DNA from: Symsagittifera roscoffensis
Lineage: Eukaryota; Xenacoelomorpha; Acoela; Convolutidae
DNA: 64,000 nucleotides
Assembly: GCF_963678635.1 (NCBI RefSeq)
Contig: NC_087063.1
Location: 77,027,617 to 77,091,616 of the forward strand
Direction of reading: 5' to 3'
In this document: piece after piece, positions 10,250-22,500 of the stretch
How positions within the stretch are numbered: position 1 is the stretch's first letter
Layout: each line of letters opens with the position of its first letter
Program-made: the position numbers and the translations under genes
The notes under the pieces: generated by a model
What the model was told of the DNA's origin: nothing
Database searches by the model: none
The model's input: only the letters and a program-made list of their open reading frames with translations

Positions 10250-11640
10250 GTCTACTTTTCCGGAGAGTTAGGTCCGAACAAAAAGAATAGATTGTACAGA
10301 GATGAAAAGTCACAGAAAAATAAAAATATTTTTAAAGGAACCTGAAAACTCAAAAAATTTTTAGCGACTGTTCCAAAATTGTCAATTCGAAAACTTGATA
10401 ATCTTTCTTGTAAGATTGTCGTTTCCGCTACTTGCTCCAAAGGAAACTGAAAAAGCATTTCTAATCTCAAGATTTCTCCACTAAATTCTGGATAATGCAT
10501 CTCTCAAGAGTCAGTCAAGAACAAAAATATAGTGATTTCAAAAAATTTCCATATAAAGAGCTGAAAAACCCTCAAGAAACTGCATTGCTTTCGTTGTTGT
10601 AACAAAGGGGCGACAAGAAGAAGTTGTAAGAAATAAAATTTTTGCTCTTCCACCCCGAAAATTTTTTAGCTCCCTCAAATGAAATTGTTGAAATTGTCGA
10701 TAGTTGAAAGGGTTTCCATGAAAAGGTCCTTCAACAGCCAAATTTGTGTTCACTGCAACATCACATCTACTGATTAGAGCATTATTAAAAACATTCTCCT
10801 GCATAAATATGTTTTGAAGAAATGGAATGATAGAGGTTCTTGCTATAGTTTCCATGTAACTGTAATGATCAGGTTCCCTTTCCAGATTGTATTTCAAGTA
10901 TTGATGATTAGGTTCAGCTTCTAAAAAACTTCTAGTAAACAGCGAATAATCAACAATTTTCATACTAACATTTGAATTATCAGACAGCATGTAAAAATTA
11001 GGTCCAACTTGATTTCTTTCAAATCGAACTTTGATTTTTGGCAGTAACAGTTTTTCACAGTTAAGCAAATCAATGGCAAGCCTTCCATAGAATGAAAAAC
11101 TCATCCCTGTTCCTAAAGAATTTGCTCAATCAGTGAATGGACACATACCAAACGCTTCCCGACGTTCTTCAAAACTATATCCGTGACAAGCTAATGTTCG
11201 TTTACTACTCAATGCCGACAAGCTGAATTCGTTCAACAATTGTTATCTTTGGAGATTTACTTCAATGGCGTTGGAGGCCCTTGTATTGTTAAAAATAAGA
11301 TCGCAATTGTAGAATAAAGAATCTAGTAGATTGTCTACAGAAGTTAAATACGTTTTAGGTTCCTCATCTGATTCATCCTTGGATTTTGCTTCAGGTTCTG
11401 ATTTTTGGTTTTCGAAAGCATCAAACAGTCTTCCTTTGAATAATTGAAGCTTTAAACTGAGTTGGGTACCACGCATATCCGAACTCAAAACTGTTTTTAT
11501 CTAGAGAAATACTGGGAAATAATTCTTGTGTGTAAGATGACAAAACTCTTTCTAAAACTGAGATTTTATCAAAAATATCCAAAGAAGAGTTTGCATTATT
11601 AGCGTACCGAGAATGACTACCTTGAATAATACTCATTTTA
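10250..11640 (-). pseudogene. MCP: Double jelly-roll major capsid protein (F54H12.2 family)
   Basis: Hexon-like major capsid protein of Polintons. The N-terminus (MSIIQGSHSRY, from about 11636) and a segment with LKLQLFKGRLFDAFENQKSE (11243-11488) lie in different frames. The long central frame 10538-11104 includes RLAIDLLNCEKLLLPKIKVR, NFYMLSDNSNVSMKIVDYSL and HGNPFNYRQF. The C-terminal part LHYPEFSGEILRLEMLFQF lies in another frame at 10252-10500. Overall extent of about 1.39 kb is as expected for the family. At least three frameshifts and several stops separate the pieces. The ASNAIEV/SALSSKRTLACHGYSF linker region (11100-11290) is also visible between them. Confidence 0.85.
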
Positions 11641-11839
11641 TTTTGTCACTGAGCGACTGGTTTTCGATCTATTTTTTGAGAAATGGACTTACTAGTTCTA
11701 CGCTTGGATTTTTTCTACCTCCCAACATTTTTCAAACTGTTTTTGTCCAACATCTTTTACAAATGTTCAGCGTTGGGAAATTAGCTGAGCTTAGAGAAAA
11801 CATTTTGTATGAAGCATAAATCAGAAAGGGTTATCCGAA

Positions 11840-12640
11840 ATCTTACGAAACAAGAGAAAAACTCGTGTAATTTCTACTGACACCAAATGAATATTTTTGC
11901 CTCTAGTATTCTTCAGTTTTACTTTTATGCCATGGAACGAGTTTTTTAAAGATTTTTTAAAACGTAGATTCGCAAAAAATTGCTAATTTATGTAATGTTT
12001 TATGATTAATAAGGATTGTTAATTCTACTGTACTGTAGATATTGGGTTTCCATTTTTTTTAAACTTTGGAAATGAAAGGAATACTACGCAGTAAAAGAGT
12101 TTTTGTTTTAACTATTATAGTGAATTCTATATTATCACTATAAACCAATAGGGAAGGTATTTGCATAATGTCGTAATAACACTGAGAATAATTTGGACCT
12201 TTTCCTTTCATTATTCCTGTCTGATTTTGTTCTAAATCACAACCAAAATTGTTACTCAAATCAGCACTTTGAGTTATAAACACTGGTTGATCCTCAGGAA
12301 AAGAATGGCATTTTTGTGTTATCTTATCTACTGATACATGTATTCCATTATATTCAAAATTTTGTGAACCCACACGTTTACGAACGTTGTCATTCTTGGC
12401 TACAACTATATCAACAAAACTTGGACACAATCCAGGGTCAGTATGCATCGGTTGAATCTTTCTTTTTTATCAGAAGTTTCTCGCCCATCTACGATAGTAA
12501 GTGTTTCTTCAGTAACGTTTTGGTACGATTTTTCTGAAATAGCCACCTCTCATTCTCCTTAAAGATTTATTTGTTCCGGAAGAAGTTTTGTAAAAAAACT
12601 GAGACTATTATTTGAATAACAAAAAAAAAATTCAAACTGG
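11840..12640 (-). pseudogene. Minor capsid (penton-type, single jelly-roll) protein
   Basis: The N-terminal region shows LPEQINL and EVAISEKSYQNVTEETLTI (about 12480-12600). The middle frame 12059-12448 carries QSADLSNNFGCDLEQNQTG, GKGPNYSQCYYDIMQIPS, LVYSDNIEFTIIVKTKTLLL and RSIPFISKV. The C-terminal strand VSVEITRVFLLFRKISDN is at about 11840-11900. The order and the spacing to MCP match Polinton minor capsid genes as I know them. Three frames and internal stops show it is dead. Confidence 0.75.
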
Positions 12641-12699
12641 CTCAATATAAAATTATACATGAAAACTGATTGATCAAAATTTAGTCTAAAAATCAAATA

Positions 12700-13640
12700 C
12701 CTTTAATCTGAATACTTTCTCAGCTCTTTTTAAAAAAAAAATTCCCGCGTTTTTTTTTGAGCTCTTTGATGATCTATTTAGGAGGGTTTTTTGCAGATAT
12801 TGCGGCAATTATAAATGTTTCATATGCAAACTGTGGCTCGTGTCCTTTTCGGAACGGAATATTGTTTTTCACAATTCTCATCTCAACTCCAATTTGGAAT
12901 TTTGGTTGAGTGTATTTCATGAACGAATTGTTATACAAAAATGATTAAAAAACTCATTTTTTTCACATCTCTCTGAGATTTTACAATAAATCAAGTTTCA
13001 CGATAGTTCATTGTTAAATTGAATTGCTGCAATTTGGTAACAATTGTTTCAAAATTACCATCAATATAACAATATAATAAATTTTTCAAGACTGAATTGC
13101 TCTCTTTGAAATTGCAGCGTACGTTTTGCTTATTGTTGAGTAATTTTCAATCTCTTACTCCTTGCAAAAATTTTTAAAAGTTCCACAAATTCCATTCTCT
13201 TATTACCCAAAAGTTTTTCAGGAGTGTTTGAGAAATCTTTCTTTGCAAGCATGTAAAGTGTCTTTGGCATGCTTTGTTTTTTTTGTTTGAACTCTGACAA
13301 ATCTCGAAAAAAATTTTGCATCAACTAGTAAACACTTGACTCTTTTGTTTTGACTAGCTAACTTGTCTACAAAAGCCATGTCCATACACCAGATTTCCTT
13401 GATATATTTTGAAAAAGCTTAAAGTCTTCGGAAATGCCTGTGTGGTGCACCAATTTTTATATAATATGTCTTGACTTGTAAGAATTGATCTACTTTATTT
13501 TTTGATAAGCCGCTCGCTTTACTCAAAAATTGAACGGATCTGTACTCAGCTCTACCCTTAGAAAACAATTTATTAAATCCTACCTTTTCAGAATTTGAAA
13601 CGGATTCAAGTTCCTCTGCGTTTTGCTTTGGCATTCTTGT
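12700..13640 (-). pseudogene. INT: rve-family integrase (F54H12.3 type)
   Basis: Inserts Polinton DNA into the genome. The N-terminal frame from 13634 reads MPKQNAEELESVSNSEKVGF and later SKASGLSKNKVDQFLQVKTY. The first catalytic Asp is visible in EIWCMDMAFVDKLASQN (about 13330-13395). The stretch LLGNKRMEFVELLKIF (13130-13324) is where the second Asp would be expected and it is not evident. The C-terminal part near 12700-13080 is badly decayed (KELRKYSD at the end). Its 5' end overlaps the 3' end of U5. Confidence 0.8.
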
Positions 13641-14009
13641 TTGAAAACCAGTTTAAGTGGAGTTTGCTTCCAAAATAGTCATTTGAATAACTGGCAAATC
13701 GGTATTTTTTTAGTGCACAAACAAAGTGTACAATAGATTCTTTTGTATCGTGATTATCCAATATGTTGACTAACTGGCTGGTTTTTCCATAGAAAAATTC
13801 AAAATTATATCAAAGAGGTGTTATTTTTTCTCGTTTTCAACCTCGCATTTACAGCACTGTAATTGGAATCCAAAGTTTTTTTTAGCAAAAACTCCTCTTT
13901 TTGTTGCTATTGTTCCAAATTTTGTTCTCTTGGAAGTGTATTTTGTGGTTGATAACTCAGTATGGAAATGAGAGAACTCTTCCATACTGAGGCAATCATT
14001 TAATGACAA
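13590..14009 (-). pseudogene. U5, conserved Polinton reading frame upstream of INT
   Basis: The frame 13821-14009 begins SLNDCLSMEEFSHFHTELST and is colinear with the U5 frame of Polinton C. The distal end (LKLVFKQECQSKTQRNLNPF, about 13600-13670) overlaps the INT start in a different frame, as in Polinton C. Function unknown. Frames are broken between the two parts. Confidence 0.45.
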
Positions 14010-14200
14010 AGTAGGTGATGATAGATATCAACTGACTGTTACCCTTTAGTTGACCTGAAAACAGTTCTTCTTCTGTGTAGAGGAGCTCTTTTTCGTGTTA
14101 ATTCTGGAAGTTTGTTTTCGATATTTTACAACGTTTTCTTTCCGAAGGTCTTGAAGCTTTCCCCTTAATAAATTTACCAAACATCCACCCAGAAACTGAA
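14010..14200 (-). pseudogene. Small basic peptide gene, broken copy
   Basis: Counterpart of the intact 59-codon frame in Polinton C at 34944-35123. Matching pieces include LRGKLQDLRKENVVKYRKQT and, after a frame change, QLISIITYFVIK. At least two frameshifts. Confidence 0.55.
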
Positions 14201-14289
14201 GGAAACTTTTCGGACAATTAAGAATGAACCGTTTTTGAAGTCTTTTTGAAACAAGGGAAGAATAGAGACATATTGTGTACTCATTGCTG

Positions 14290-15065
14290 GTAAATGAAAC
14301 TATGCTGGAACTGAGCCACTATTAGAGCAATACTCAAGTGATTAAACTGTTTTTAGGGTTAAATCAGTATGTAAAAGACAATTAGGAACTGATGTTGCAT
14401 CTTGATATCACTCTTTCTTTTAAGACCCTTGATCTATTTGTTGACTTAAGGTTTTGATTTGTAAAGCATCTCTCGGCCCTTGAATAAGATCATGTGTGTA
14501 TTTTGTAACTCTAAATCTCTTCCCAATTTGTTTTGATGAAACAAATGGTCTTTGATGTATATTTTAATCAGACCCTGAGTCTTTAGCTAGGGCAATTTTT
14601 ACAAACTGTTTTTAGTTTGAAACTTCTTCACAAGAATCACCAAAAATAAGCATATACTTAATTCCGTTACTTGGGAAGATTTTTGATCAAGTCAAAAACA
14701 CCTCCTTGGACAAATTTAAAGGTTTTTTCTTTGCATTTGACTATAAAAAGGCTAATTTTATCAAAAGCTGGTTGAAAAGCACCAATTTTCAACCAAACAA
14801 AAATAAGATGAGGTTTTCCAGATGTACTTGGTCCACCTAGGCAAATCAATTTTCCTTCCTAGGAAGATAATAATGTGTTCAGAGCTTTGGAGAAGGTAGA
14901 ATATAACCGAATGTGTTTGATAAGAAAGCTACCCAAGCAGTCGTTTCGTCACTTGTTGCGGATAACTTTATTCGAACAATTGCCCATACTAGCACCAAAA
15001 CTATAACAAAAAACTGGCACAGAATAACTACAAGAGATCTATTACATGTACGTCCAAACAAATTT
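14290..15065 (-). pseudogene. ATP: FtsK/HerA-type DNA-packaging ATPase, broken
   Basis: Expected to pump Polinton DNA into capsids. The N-terminal lead (FLSNTFGYILPSPKL) is at 14879-14930. The frame 14667-14849 carries a damaged Walker A, GGPSTSGKPHLIFVWL, followed by KIGAFQPAFDKI and KFVQGGVFDLIKNLPK. The C-terminal third, which is readable in Polinton C, is spread over several frames down to about 14290. The P-loop change (GKP for GKS/T) and frameshifts make it inactive. Confidence 0.75.
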
Positions 15066-15229
15066 CATCATTTTGATCATGATTTTCTTCATCAAAAACA
15101 GAATTTCCTAAATTTACGGGCTTTTCTAAAGGATTTCCAAAATTTAATGATCAACCATTTTAACTCTAGAAAGAAAAAAGTGTCAATGAAATTTAATAAA
15201 AGTTCAAACAAGGTCGTATAAGAGGAATA

Positions 15230-15730
15230 TTAGGATTTACAGTTGGTTAAAAAAATTGAGGCCATGTTCCGTATGCAAATGCTTTTCCCTCTGCTCAGTG
15301 AAGACTTTTAGCATAAAGAAATGGGTTCTTGCTCAACCTCAAATCATTTTCTCCATCCTTGATTATCAAATACAGGACAAGCGTAATTCTTCAATTTTAA
15401 TACCTTCTTCCCAAAAAATCCGACAGAATGTTACAATTTTCATAACCTTTGCAAAATATTCCGTTTCTGAGGCTTCTTGATTTTTCAATTTTTTTCAAGG
15501 TCAGTATGTTTTTAATAACCGCTGCTTCAACTGATTCCATGAAGATGCTTTGAAAAGTAAGTAGATTGGGATGTTGGTTTGAGTTTTTTGGGAGTAAGAA
15601 AGGAATATCCTACAATTTGTTTATCCTTATAAACACTCATTTCTTTAACTATTTTGTTTTCAATACTTTCCATATCCAAAACAGCCATTCACATTCTGAT
15701 AACTGTTTTCTCTGACTTTTTTTGGTCAAA
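15230..15730 (-). pseudogene. EXO: putative DEDD-type exonuclease-like protein, ancestral-length copy
   Basis: The minus strand shows MAVLDMESIENKIVKEMSVY and VGYSFLLPKKLKPTSQ (about 15590-15690), then SKHLHGIS. The D-x-E in LDMES, followed some 40 residues later by an LHGI segment, resembles the layout of DEDDh 3'-5' exonucleases. The middle, reading FCKGYENCNILSDFLG in one frame, is about 60 bases that all 14 array copies in Polinton C lack. The C-terminal region has SREKHLHTEHG. Exonuclease function is an inference from layout only. Confidence 0.55.
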
Positions 15731-15749
15731 TTGACTAACAATGGAATAA

Positions 15750-16560
15750 TGCATAAACTGATGAAGCAAATATCCAAACATTTAAACAGAAAAGTAATCC
15801 AGTCAGCTGACCAAGAAATCATGAACTGCGAAGACTAGGTGCAACATAACAATACCCAGGTCTTTTTTTGTAAGAGAGTTCACTGATACAGCAGAGTCAT
15901 AAAGAATTGCAAGTAGTTAAAAAATTTTTGAGTTTGCACAGAACATTTCCTAGGACTTTCCGAACCCAATTCGACATCAAAAAGCGTCCATTTCTTTCAA
16001 ACTTATAACTGGGTCCATAACAAAACAGGTAGTAAGAAATAATTTTTTTTCTTTTTTTTTTGACAAAAATCTTGCTTTATTATCTCAAAAATTATAAGAA
16101 TTTCTTTAAATTTCTGTAACGTCATTTTCTATATGCATTCGTCAATTTTGATACAAAATTTTTTGACTGTCTCTACCTTTTCTAGTAATGAGGAATTTAT
16201 ATTGAGCAAAACATTACATTCTTCCATTTGTAGTTGTAAAAATTGATTAGTTTTCCCTTTTTTCTGTTTATATGATTTTCTCTAAGTTATTTTAGTTTTG
16301 TGATCGATCAGTATTTTCTGTGGTTTTTTTTTCTACTTTTATGCAGAGTCCACTCAAAATGGGATATTTGTGAGTCTACGTCCAAATTTTGCAATTTTGG
16401 TAAACTTCATGATTGTATAACAGAAAGCGAAATTTTTTAGGATTGTTCTTGTCGAACATTATTTAAAAAAACTCAACTTATAGTGAAGTTTCAAGATTAT
16501 TATTTTTTGAAAAACCAATATTCCAACTCATACTGTTCAACTACTACAAGAAAAAATTTT
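15750..16560 (-). pseudogene. U0, unknown Polinton gene between EXO and U2
   Basis: Diverged counterpart of the U0 region in Polinton C (50640-51375 and 58330-59050): it shares the CTAGGTGCAACATAACAATA segment at 15837-15856, the GGGTCCATAACAAAACAGGTA segment near 16010-16030 and the GTGAGTCTACGTCCAAA segment near 16370. No long frame survives. No function assigned. Confidence 0.45.
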
Positions 16561-16800
16561 TGAAGAAATATATTTAAATTAGAAGTCAGTAAAACAGAAA
16601 CAACACAATTTACTGTATTTTACTGTTCCCAACAAACATAAAGTCTCCCAGAACTTGGGGCAGTTGAACAAATTGGTTCAACGTAAAGTCGACATAGGAA
16701 ATTTGTTGCAATGCTTGATTCTCTATTGCAACGAAGAGTCGAATCTAAATGTAAGGAGGCTTGTTATCAAAAAACTTCTTGATCGTGAAACAAAATTGTC
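16560..16800 (-). pseudogene. U2 remnant
   Basis: Similar to the 3' part of U2 in Polinton C: GTCGACATAGGAAATTTGTT and GAAGAGTCGAATCTAAATGT at 16690-16755 correspond to phrases in 51570-51640 and later copies. An apparent deletion near 16800 joins it directly to U3 sequence, so the 5' half of U2 is missing. Confidence 0.5.
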
Positions 16801-16804
16801 GTTG

Positions 16805-17190
16805 GATAATTTTAACTTCCACATAGTGCAATTGGTTCATCTTTCGATCAAATTTTACAATTATTGGGTAGGTCTCTTTTCACATACCAAATTTTTGATT
16901 GTCTTTTTACTCTGTACAAGCACAGCTTTATTTCAAACGTTGTTTTATCCAGTGGCGAAGGTTTCATGCAACTTGATTGCGCTGTGCATTACAAATTGAA
17001 ATGGAAAAAAGCAGAAAAAATACGAAGTGTTGCTAAAAAAATTGTTACGCAAAAACTCTAAATTTTATGTTGTAACCACCAGAAACTGGCTTCTATACAA
17101 ACTAATGACTCAGCATTTCTGGAAAGACTCCGATGTACAAAGCTCAAAATTTGAACCCGATTTGCTAATATTAGTTGACTGATTCATTGG
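16805..17190 (+). pseudogene. U3, plus-strand unknown frame
   Basis: In-frame resemblance to U3 of Polinton C: here YKHSFISNVVLSSGEGFMQL then LKWKKAEKI, there YKYSFYSNVISPTGEVFNLI then LKSKEAEKM, with no gap across about 35 codons. Further on VTTRNWLLYKLMTQHFWKD corresponds to the Polinton C segment after VSNQK. Stops and frameshifts break it. Opposite in strand to the genes on both sides. Confidence 0.45.
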
Positions 17191-17329
17191 TGGTTATAGC
17201 TTTGTATATGATGATAATATCTACTTTCCAATGAAAACTCTCCAATAAAAATAGATTAAAAAAAATATCTGTTTTCTCTTAAATGTTTATGAAATTACCA
17301 AAAAAAAAGAAACTGACAAAAATATCACG

Positions 17330-17700
17330 TTTTTCAAAGAAATTAGCAAAAATCTCTTCAAGTTTTCGAACAAGATATATTTTTTTCTTTCTAATTGGAC
17401 TTTTTTCTAATGTTTCTATTATTTCAATTTTTTTTAATAAGTTGTAAAATCCAAAAAAAAATTCCTGTTCTTTTTACAAGATGGGAAAAGTGTTTCGCAT
17501 TTTTCGACAAATTGCCAAAAAGGTTTCAATTTTTTTCGAAAGGTTGTGAAAAATGCTTCAAATTTGTTATCAAGATGAGAAAAATTATTTCTTTTTTTCT
17601 ACAAAATGCTTGGAAAAAATTTCAATTTTTTTCAAAAGATGTGAAAAACGTTCCAATTTTGTCGACAAGATGCAAAAAATCATCAGGTAATTTTTTTATG
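17330..17700. repeat. Diverged minisatellite, about 31-base period
   Basis: Repeated phrases of the type TTTTTTCGACAAGNTG-GAAAAA-GTTTC recur at about 31-base spacing. It is the counterpart, at the same place in the gene order, of the clearer arrays at 53340-53710 and 61040-61620. Confidence 0.6.
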
Positions 17701-17959
17701 AATGCAAATTTTCTAAGGTTTTTTCTCATTTGTATGCAAATACTGATCCAGTTTTTAACCTGTGTGCAATTGTGAAGCGCTAATTTTAGCTGTATTCTAA
17801 CTATTTTTTTTTCAATTAACTGGAATGGTTTACCCTGAATTTCTCATCTATTCAGGAAATCAGAATGAAGTTGAAGAAATGAATTAATTACAAAGAACGA
17901 AATAGATATCAAACAAACCCTTTTTTCACAACAAAAACATATTCAGAGAGCTGTCGATG

Positions 17960-18330
17960 AGCAGAAAAGTTATGGAGGATCTCTACAGAACGCAGAACTG
18001 GTCGAGGTTTCATTGCTGGTGGATGTTTTAGTGGGGTGTTTTGAGGCCTCAGTTTTGAGCCCTCATCTTCTTCTTTTGTTATGGGATTTTCGGCTGATCC
18101 TGTCTCCTCCTCCCAGGGAATGAGAAAATTCTTGACTGGTTGAACCCCATATCTAGATTCATGAATCTCGGGGTAGTCAATCCCACATGCTCAGACACTT
18201 CCTCAATCAATTGCATTGATTCAAGTTGTTCTTTCATCATATGTATTTCGTTGGACTCCCTTCGCATCACTTCCAAAAATACCCAACGACTGTTTCTCGC
18301 ACTTGGATTTGAGTTAGATCAGGCGGAATT
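17960..18330 (-). pseudogene. U4, unknown acidic/proline-rich protein
   Basis: The frame 18079-18276 reads MEVMRRESNEIHMMKEQLES, then LIEEVSEHVGL. A second frame carries ENPITKEEDEGSK and a Pro-rich tail (LKHPPAMKPRP). Same architecture as U4 in Polinton C. Divergently oriented to pPolB. Confidence 0.55.
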
Positions 18331-18399
18331 TCTACAGAAGACACAAAGTTGCTGTTTTACACTGAACAGATTGTTCTGTGTAAATAATTGAGTAAAAGA

Positions 18400-19535
18400 A
18401 ACAGAAAAAATTGGAATTAAAACTGGTTAAGAACTAAGAGAGAGGGTAAATGACGGTAATTAAATTGAATTTTTTTTTAATTAAGAGTGAGGTGTACCTT
18501 TAATTCAAACGTGTAGGTTTAACCAATCAAAATGGATTTTCCTTATTTGGTATGTTGTCGTGTACAATCAGATTTAAGCCTCATTTTATGGAACTTTTAA
18601 GTCGTGTCCCATGGGAAACAAAGTTCCATTTTAGGAACTCTTCACTCATTGTCGTTTCCAATCACAAAAATTATTCGTTTTTGTTAAGGTGGTGTATGCA
18701 ATAAGACGACACACAAAAAGATACATAAAAGCAACCTCAAAATTCATTGACCGTAATTTTTACGCTCCAAAAATAAGAAACTTTGCCGATACAAATAAAA
18801 AAAGACTAAAAATTAGTAAAAACAAAATCTCTGCAAGTTTTGTCATCAGGTTAAATGAGTTTTTGCATGCAATCAATAAAAACCTCTTGAATTTGAGTAG
18901 GTAGTCAAGTTTTGACAGAATTGATGATTTCTGAGCTGGAATTTGATGAATGTTTCAAAGAAAATCTTTGGAAATCTTATTCCAAACCTTATCATGCAAG
19001 ATTTGGAACTTCAAAATTTTTTAAGAAAAAACGAAAAGGGAATTTTGCTTGGGAAATTTTAAAAAACTGGGAAATGCGTAGGGAATAAAAAAGGTCCTTG
19101 AAATATGATCGTTCGACTTTTTGATAAAATTCGAATTTTTTGAAATAAGTTTGAAAAATTCTTGTCAGGGAAAAATTCTTGTCAAAATTCACGTCCATTT
19201 CATCAAAAAAAAAAACAAATAGATTTTTTTGAGTAATTCGAGCAAATTCAAGTGTTTTTTAATTGTGGTTTTTCAAGTAATAAATTAGTTTTATTTTTGG
19301 TCAGTTCTGGTTGGTTGAAATTGAATTTGTTTGGTTAAATTTCTTCAAGCGACAGCAAGAAAAATTAATTCATTCCAATTTTCGTTTACGCAAAAATTAA
19401 TTTTTCTTTACATTGTATAATTACTTGAAAAAAAAACAATTTTTTCCCAATTAATTGAAAATAAAGGTAAATCAATGAATAATTTTTTGGGACAATTCAA
19501 ATCTCTCACATCAATTTATACCAATTACAGAATTA
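18400..19535. other. Intergenic region between U4 and pPolB
   Basis: About 1.1 kb, AT-rich, without a convincing gene. It must hold the promoters of both divergent genes. It is colinear with 54400-55240 and 62330-63140 (shared phrases such as GGAAACAAAGTTCCATTTTAGG), so the arrangement is ancestral. Confidence 0.5.
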
Positions 19536-22500
19536 TTGATTTTGATGCTGAAAAGACACGAGAAAGGCAGTGTGGGGTTTGTAAATTTAGGTAAATCCAT
19601 CAAAACGCAACTCGACAACAAAAAAAATTGTTCTAAAGGAGTTATTCCGTGTCCTCATTGTAGAAATTTTACTTACAATCAACAAGAAATCCGAGACACT
19701 ACTCTCTCCAACAACATCGAAGAAAAGCACACGGAGCAGAATAACGGAAACCAAGCGATACATTAGCGGACTTAAACAAGATTTTGGAGGAGGAAGGGGA
19801 AGAGGGAGAGAAACTCATAGGGGAGTTGAGTGCTTGTCAACACTTCCGGATGGATACTGAGACAGAAAACGGGAGACATAGGGTAATTAAGTTTCAAATG
19901 TCACAGTTAGTTAGTAAAACTATCAATGAGAAGTTTGCGGAAGTCTTTAACAACTTCGCTTCAGCTGCAAAAATCATCATTGCTCCAGGATTTGTTCTCC
20001 GGAATAAGGAAAAAGGATGAATATCAATACTACAATGTGCACGAAAACAAACCTTTGCATAGGACCTCGCAGTTATTGTCTTCTAGAGCTGACTTGATAG
20101 CCATCCAATGATAGGAGGAAATTTTTGATAACATGGAGCAGTGCACCCAAGAACGTCAATACACAGAGTGTAGGTTAAAATTGATAAAAACACGTAACTA
20201 TTTTTTGCCGTTTTACTGAGAAACATCCGAATGGGACGCCCAGGTTCTGTTTTACCCGAGCCTTCACTCTGTTTTTTCGGTGCGCTAACAATGTACCTAT
20301 ATGGTCACCGTAACCTCGATGCTCATACATCCCACTCATTTACAGAGCTTACATCCAAATCTGGATACGATCCGAAGTACTTTCGCGGGGTGTCATTTGA
20401 CGATTTACCTCTAGTCGACGAAATAGTTGATAGAATTATAGCCACATATGATTTTGATTTTCAGGAAGGGGAAAATGTTGGAAAGCTAGCTAGAATTGGA
20501 AAGTTTGGCAAAACCTTGAAATTATAAGGTTCAACAACCATATTGTAAATGCGAACAATACTGATTCCTTTTTCAAGTACTTTCAATGTCCCAGCTGTGA
20601 CTGTTTCATCAACAGATCAGATAACCTCAACAGACATCTACCATTAAATTATTCCAAAAACGCGTACACAGTACGGGAAATAAATTCGAGAAGCTGGATG
20701 TATTCAACAGTCCTTACACTGCAAATCGGAAATTATTTAGCAACTTAGCAGTTTTCGCTTGTTAAATTTGAACCAAAACCGCTAGTTAAATTTGAAAAGA
20801 CGTCCCAATTTCCATCTCAGTGTCTTCAAATCTGCAAGATGATCCAATTTCTTTAATTGTTTTGATTTCCAGCTTTGAACTTTTTGCTTTCAAAGCTGGA
20901 AAGCAAACAACAATTGAGAATCGAATTTCAAGAAACCAAAAACACTGTCATTAATTAAGTCACAAAGAGTTTAGATAAACTCAATGCTCCAATTTTAACT
21001 AAAAGACCAGAAGTTTTTGAGAATAAAGATGAAAGTGTTGAGGATGGCGAGGAAGATGACATATCTATACAATTCATGAGATATCAAAAACAATAAGCCG
21101 ATTGATTTGAACCAGTGTTCAGAGCGCTATGTTAAAACTTTGCCATGTTTTGGATTCATTAGTCGGAGATAAGATCTGAACCTTATCAATTCTTATTCGA
21201 TTCCATACCTTTTATTGAAAAAGAATCAAACCAACATTTTTAAAAGGGCGAATGAGTTCATATCCTTCAAATTTGGAGACGCACAGTTATTCGATGTAAG
21301 GAAATTTCTGGTAGGAGCAACAATTTTTGGCTCTTTTCTGAAAGCCTAAAAATCAACTTTCGACTCCTTTTCTGAAAACCTATAAGGCAAAGGAGATAAA
21401 AAATTCCCCTACGAGTGAATTGACAGTCCAGACGAGCTTGACTATACAGAATTTCTACCATATGAAGCCTTTTTCAGTAAGCTGAGAAACAAACACCCTT
21501 TAAAATGGATTTGATTGATTATCAAAACTATTTTAATGGAGTACATGCTCAACAGAGTGTGTTGAAAAAGCTACGTATTCAGTCAGCTCCACCAACAGGA
21601 GTAGAAATTTCACTTATATAAAATGCATCTGGGAACACCACAAGAAGACTACTTTCAAAGTCTTCTTACGATGGTATAACAATAAAGTTGTCGATCTTGC
21701 TCTTGAAGCCATGCAAAAAATGATCGAGTTCTACCATAAAAAAAGGCATTGTTACGTTGAAACTGGGATGCACGTTTCCCAATTTAGCGAATCTCTTCTT
21801 ACACAAATCGACAAATCCGGGGTTCTTGCCAGTTTTGAAGATGATAAAGATTTGTGTGAGAAAATCAAAGAAGGCATGATGGTGGTCCATCAATAGTTCA
21901 TAACTAGTCAAATGTTTGCAAAACAAAAGTTGTATTTGATGCCAGCCAATTATGTCCATTCTTAATATGTCAGGATATGCCAACCGGACTCTACAAAAGA
22001 TGGGAGTATGACTCTGAAACTGATAGATTCAAAACTAGAAAAAACAGAGCAAAAAATTTTGAGAATACTGTTGAGTCCTTTTATCAAAAATCAAGACCAG
22101 AGTGTAAAATTGAGAGTTTTCACACGACGGGAATGCAGAAGAAAATTGACTCTTTCCATCCTGATGCCTACTGCGATCACTTACTTTAAAAAATAAAGAA
22201 TGGATTACTGTTGGGTTATTTCCAATGCGATTTGATAGTTCCTGACGAGTTGAAATCCACATTTTCAAGTTTTCCTCCAATTTTTAGGAACGCTTACGTG
22301 AGTCGGAACAGTTTTGCAGAATACATGAAAAGTTATGCCGAAGAAAAATTTATGTTGAAAATTCTACAACGAATGTTGATTTCCATTTTTGATTTGGAAA
22401 ATGGTACTATGATTGCTACCCTTCTTAACTTTTTTTTTAGATTTGAGCTTCAATGCAGTTTGTTGGGCAGTTTGTTGATTAAATACCTAGGAAATGCCTC

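Noticed and set aside
13821-14009. Zinc-finger reading of the Cys/Lys end of this frame (CCKCEVENEKK)
   Set aside because: The Cys cluster is absent in the Polinton C counterpart and there is no His partner.
15256-15480. Plus-strand frame in the EXO region of Polinton B
   Set aside because: The EXO similarity is on the minus strand.
18689-18904. Plus frame between U4 and pPolB of Polinton B
   Set aside because: Lys/Asn-rich chance frame; not open in the colinear regions of Polinton C.
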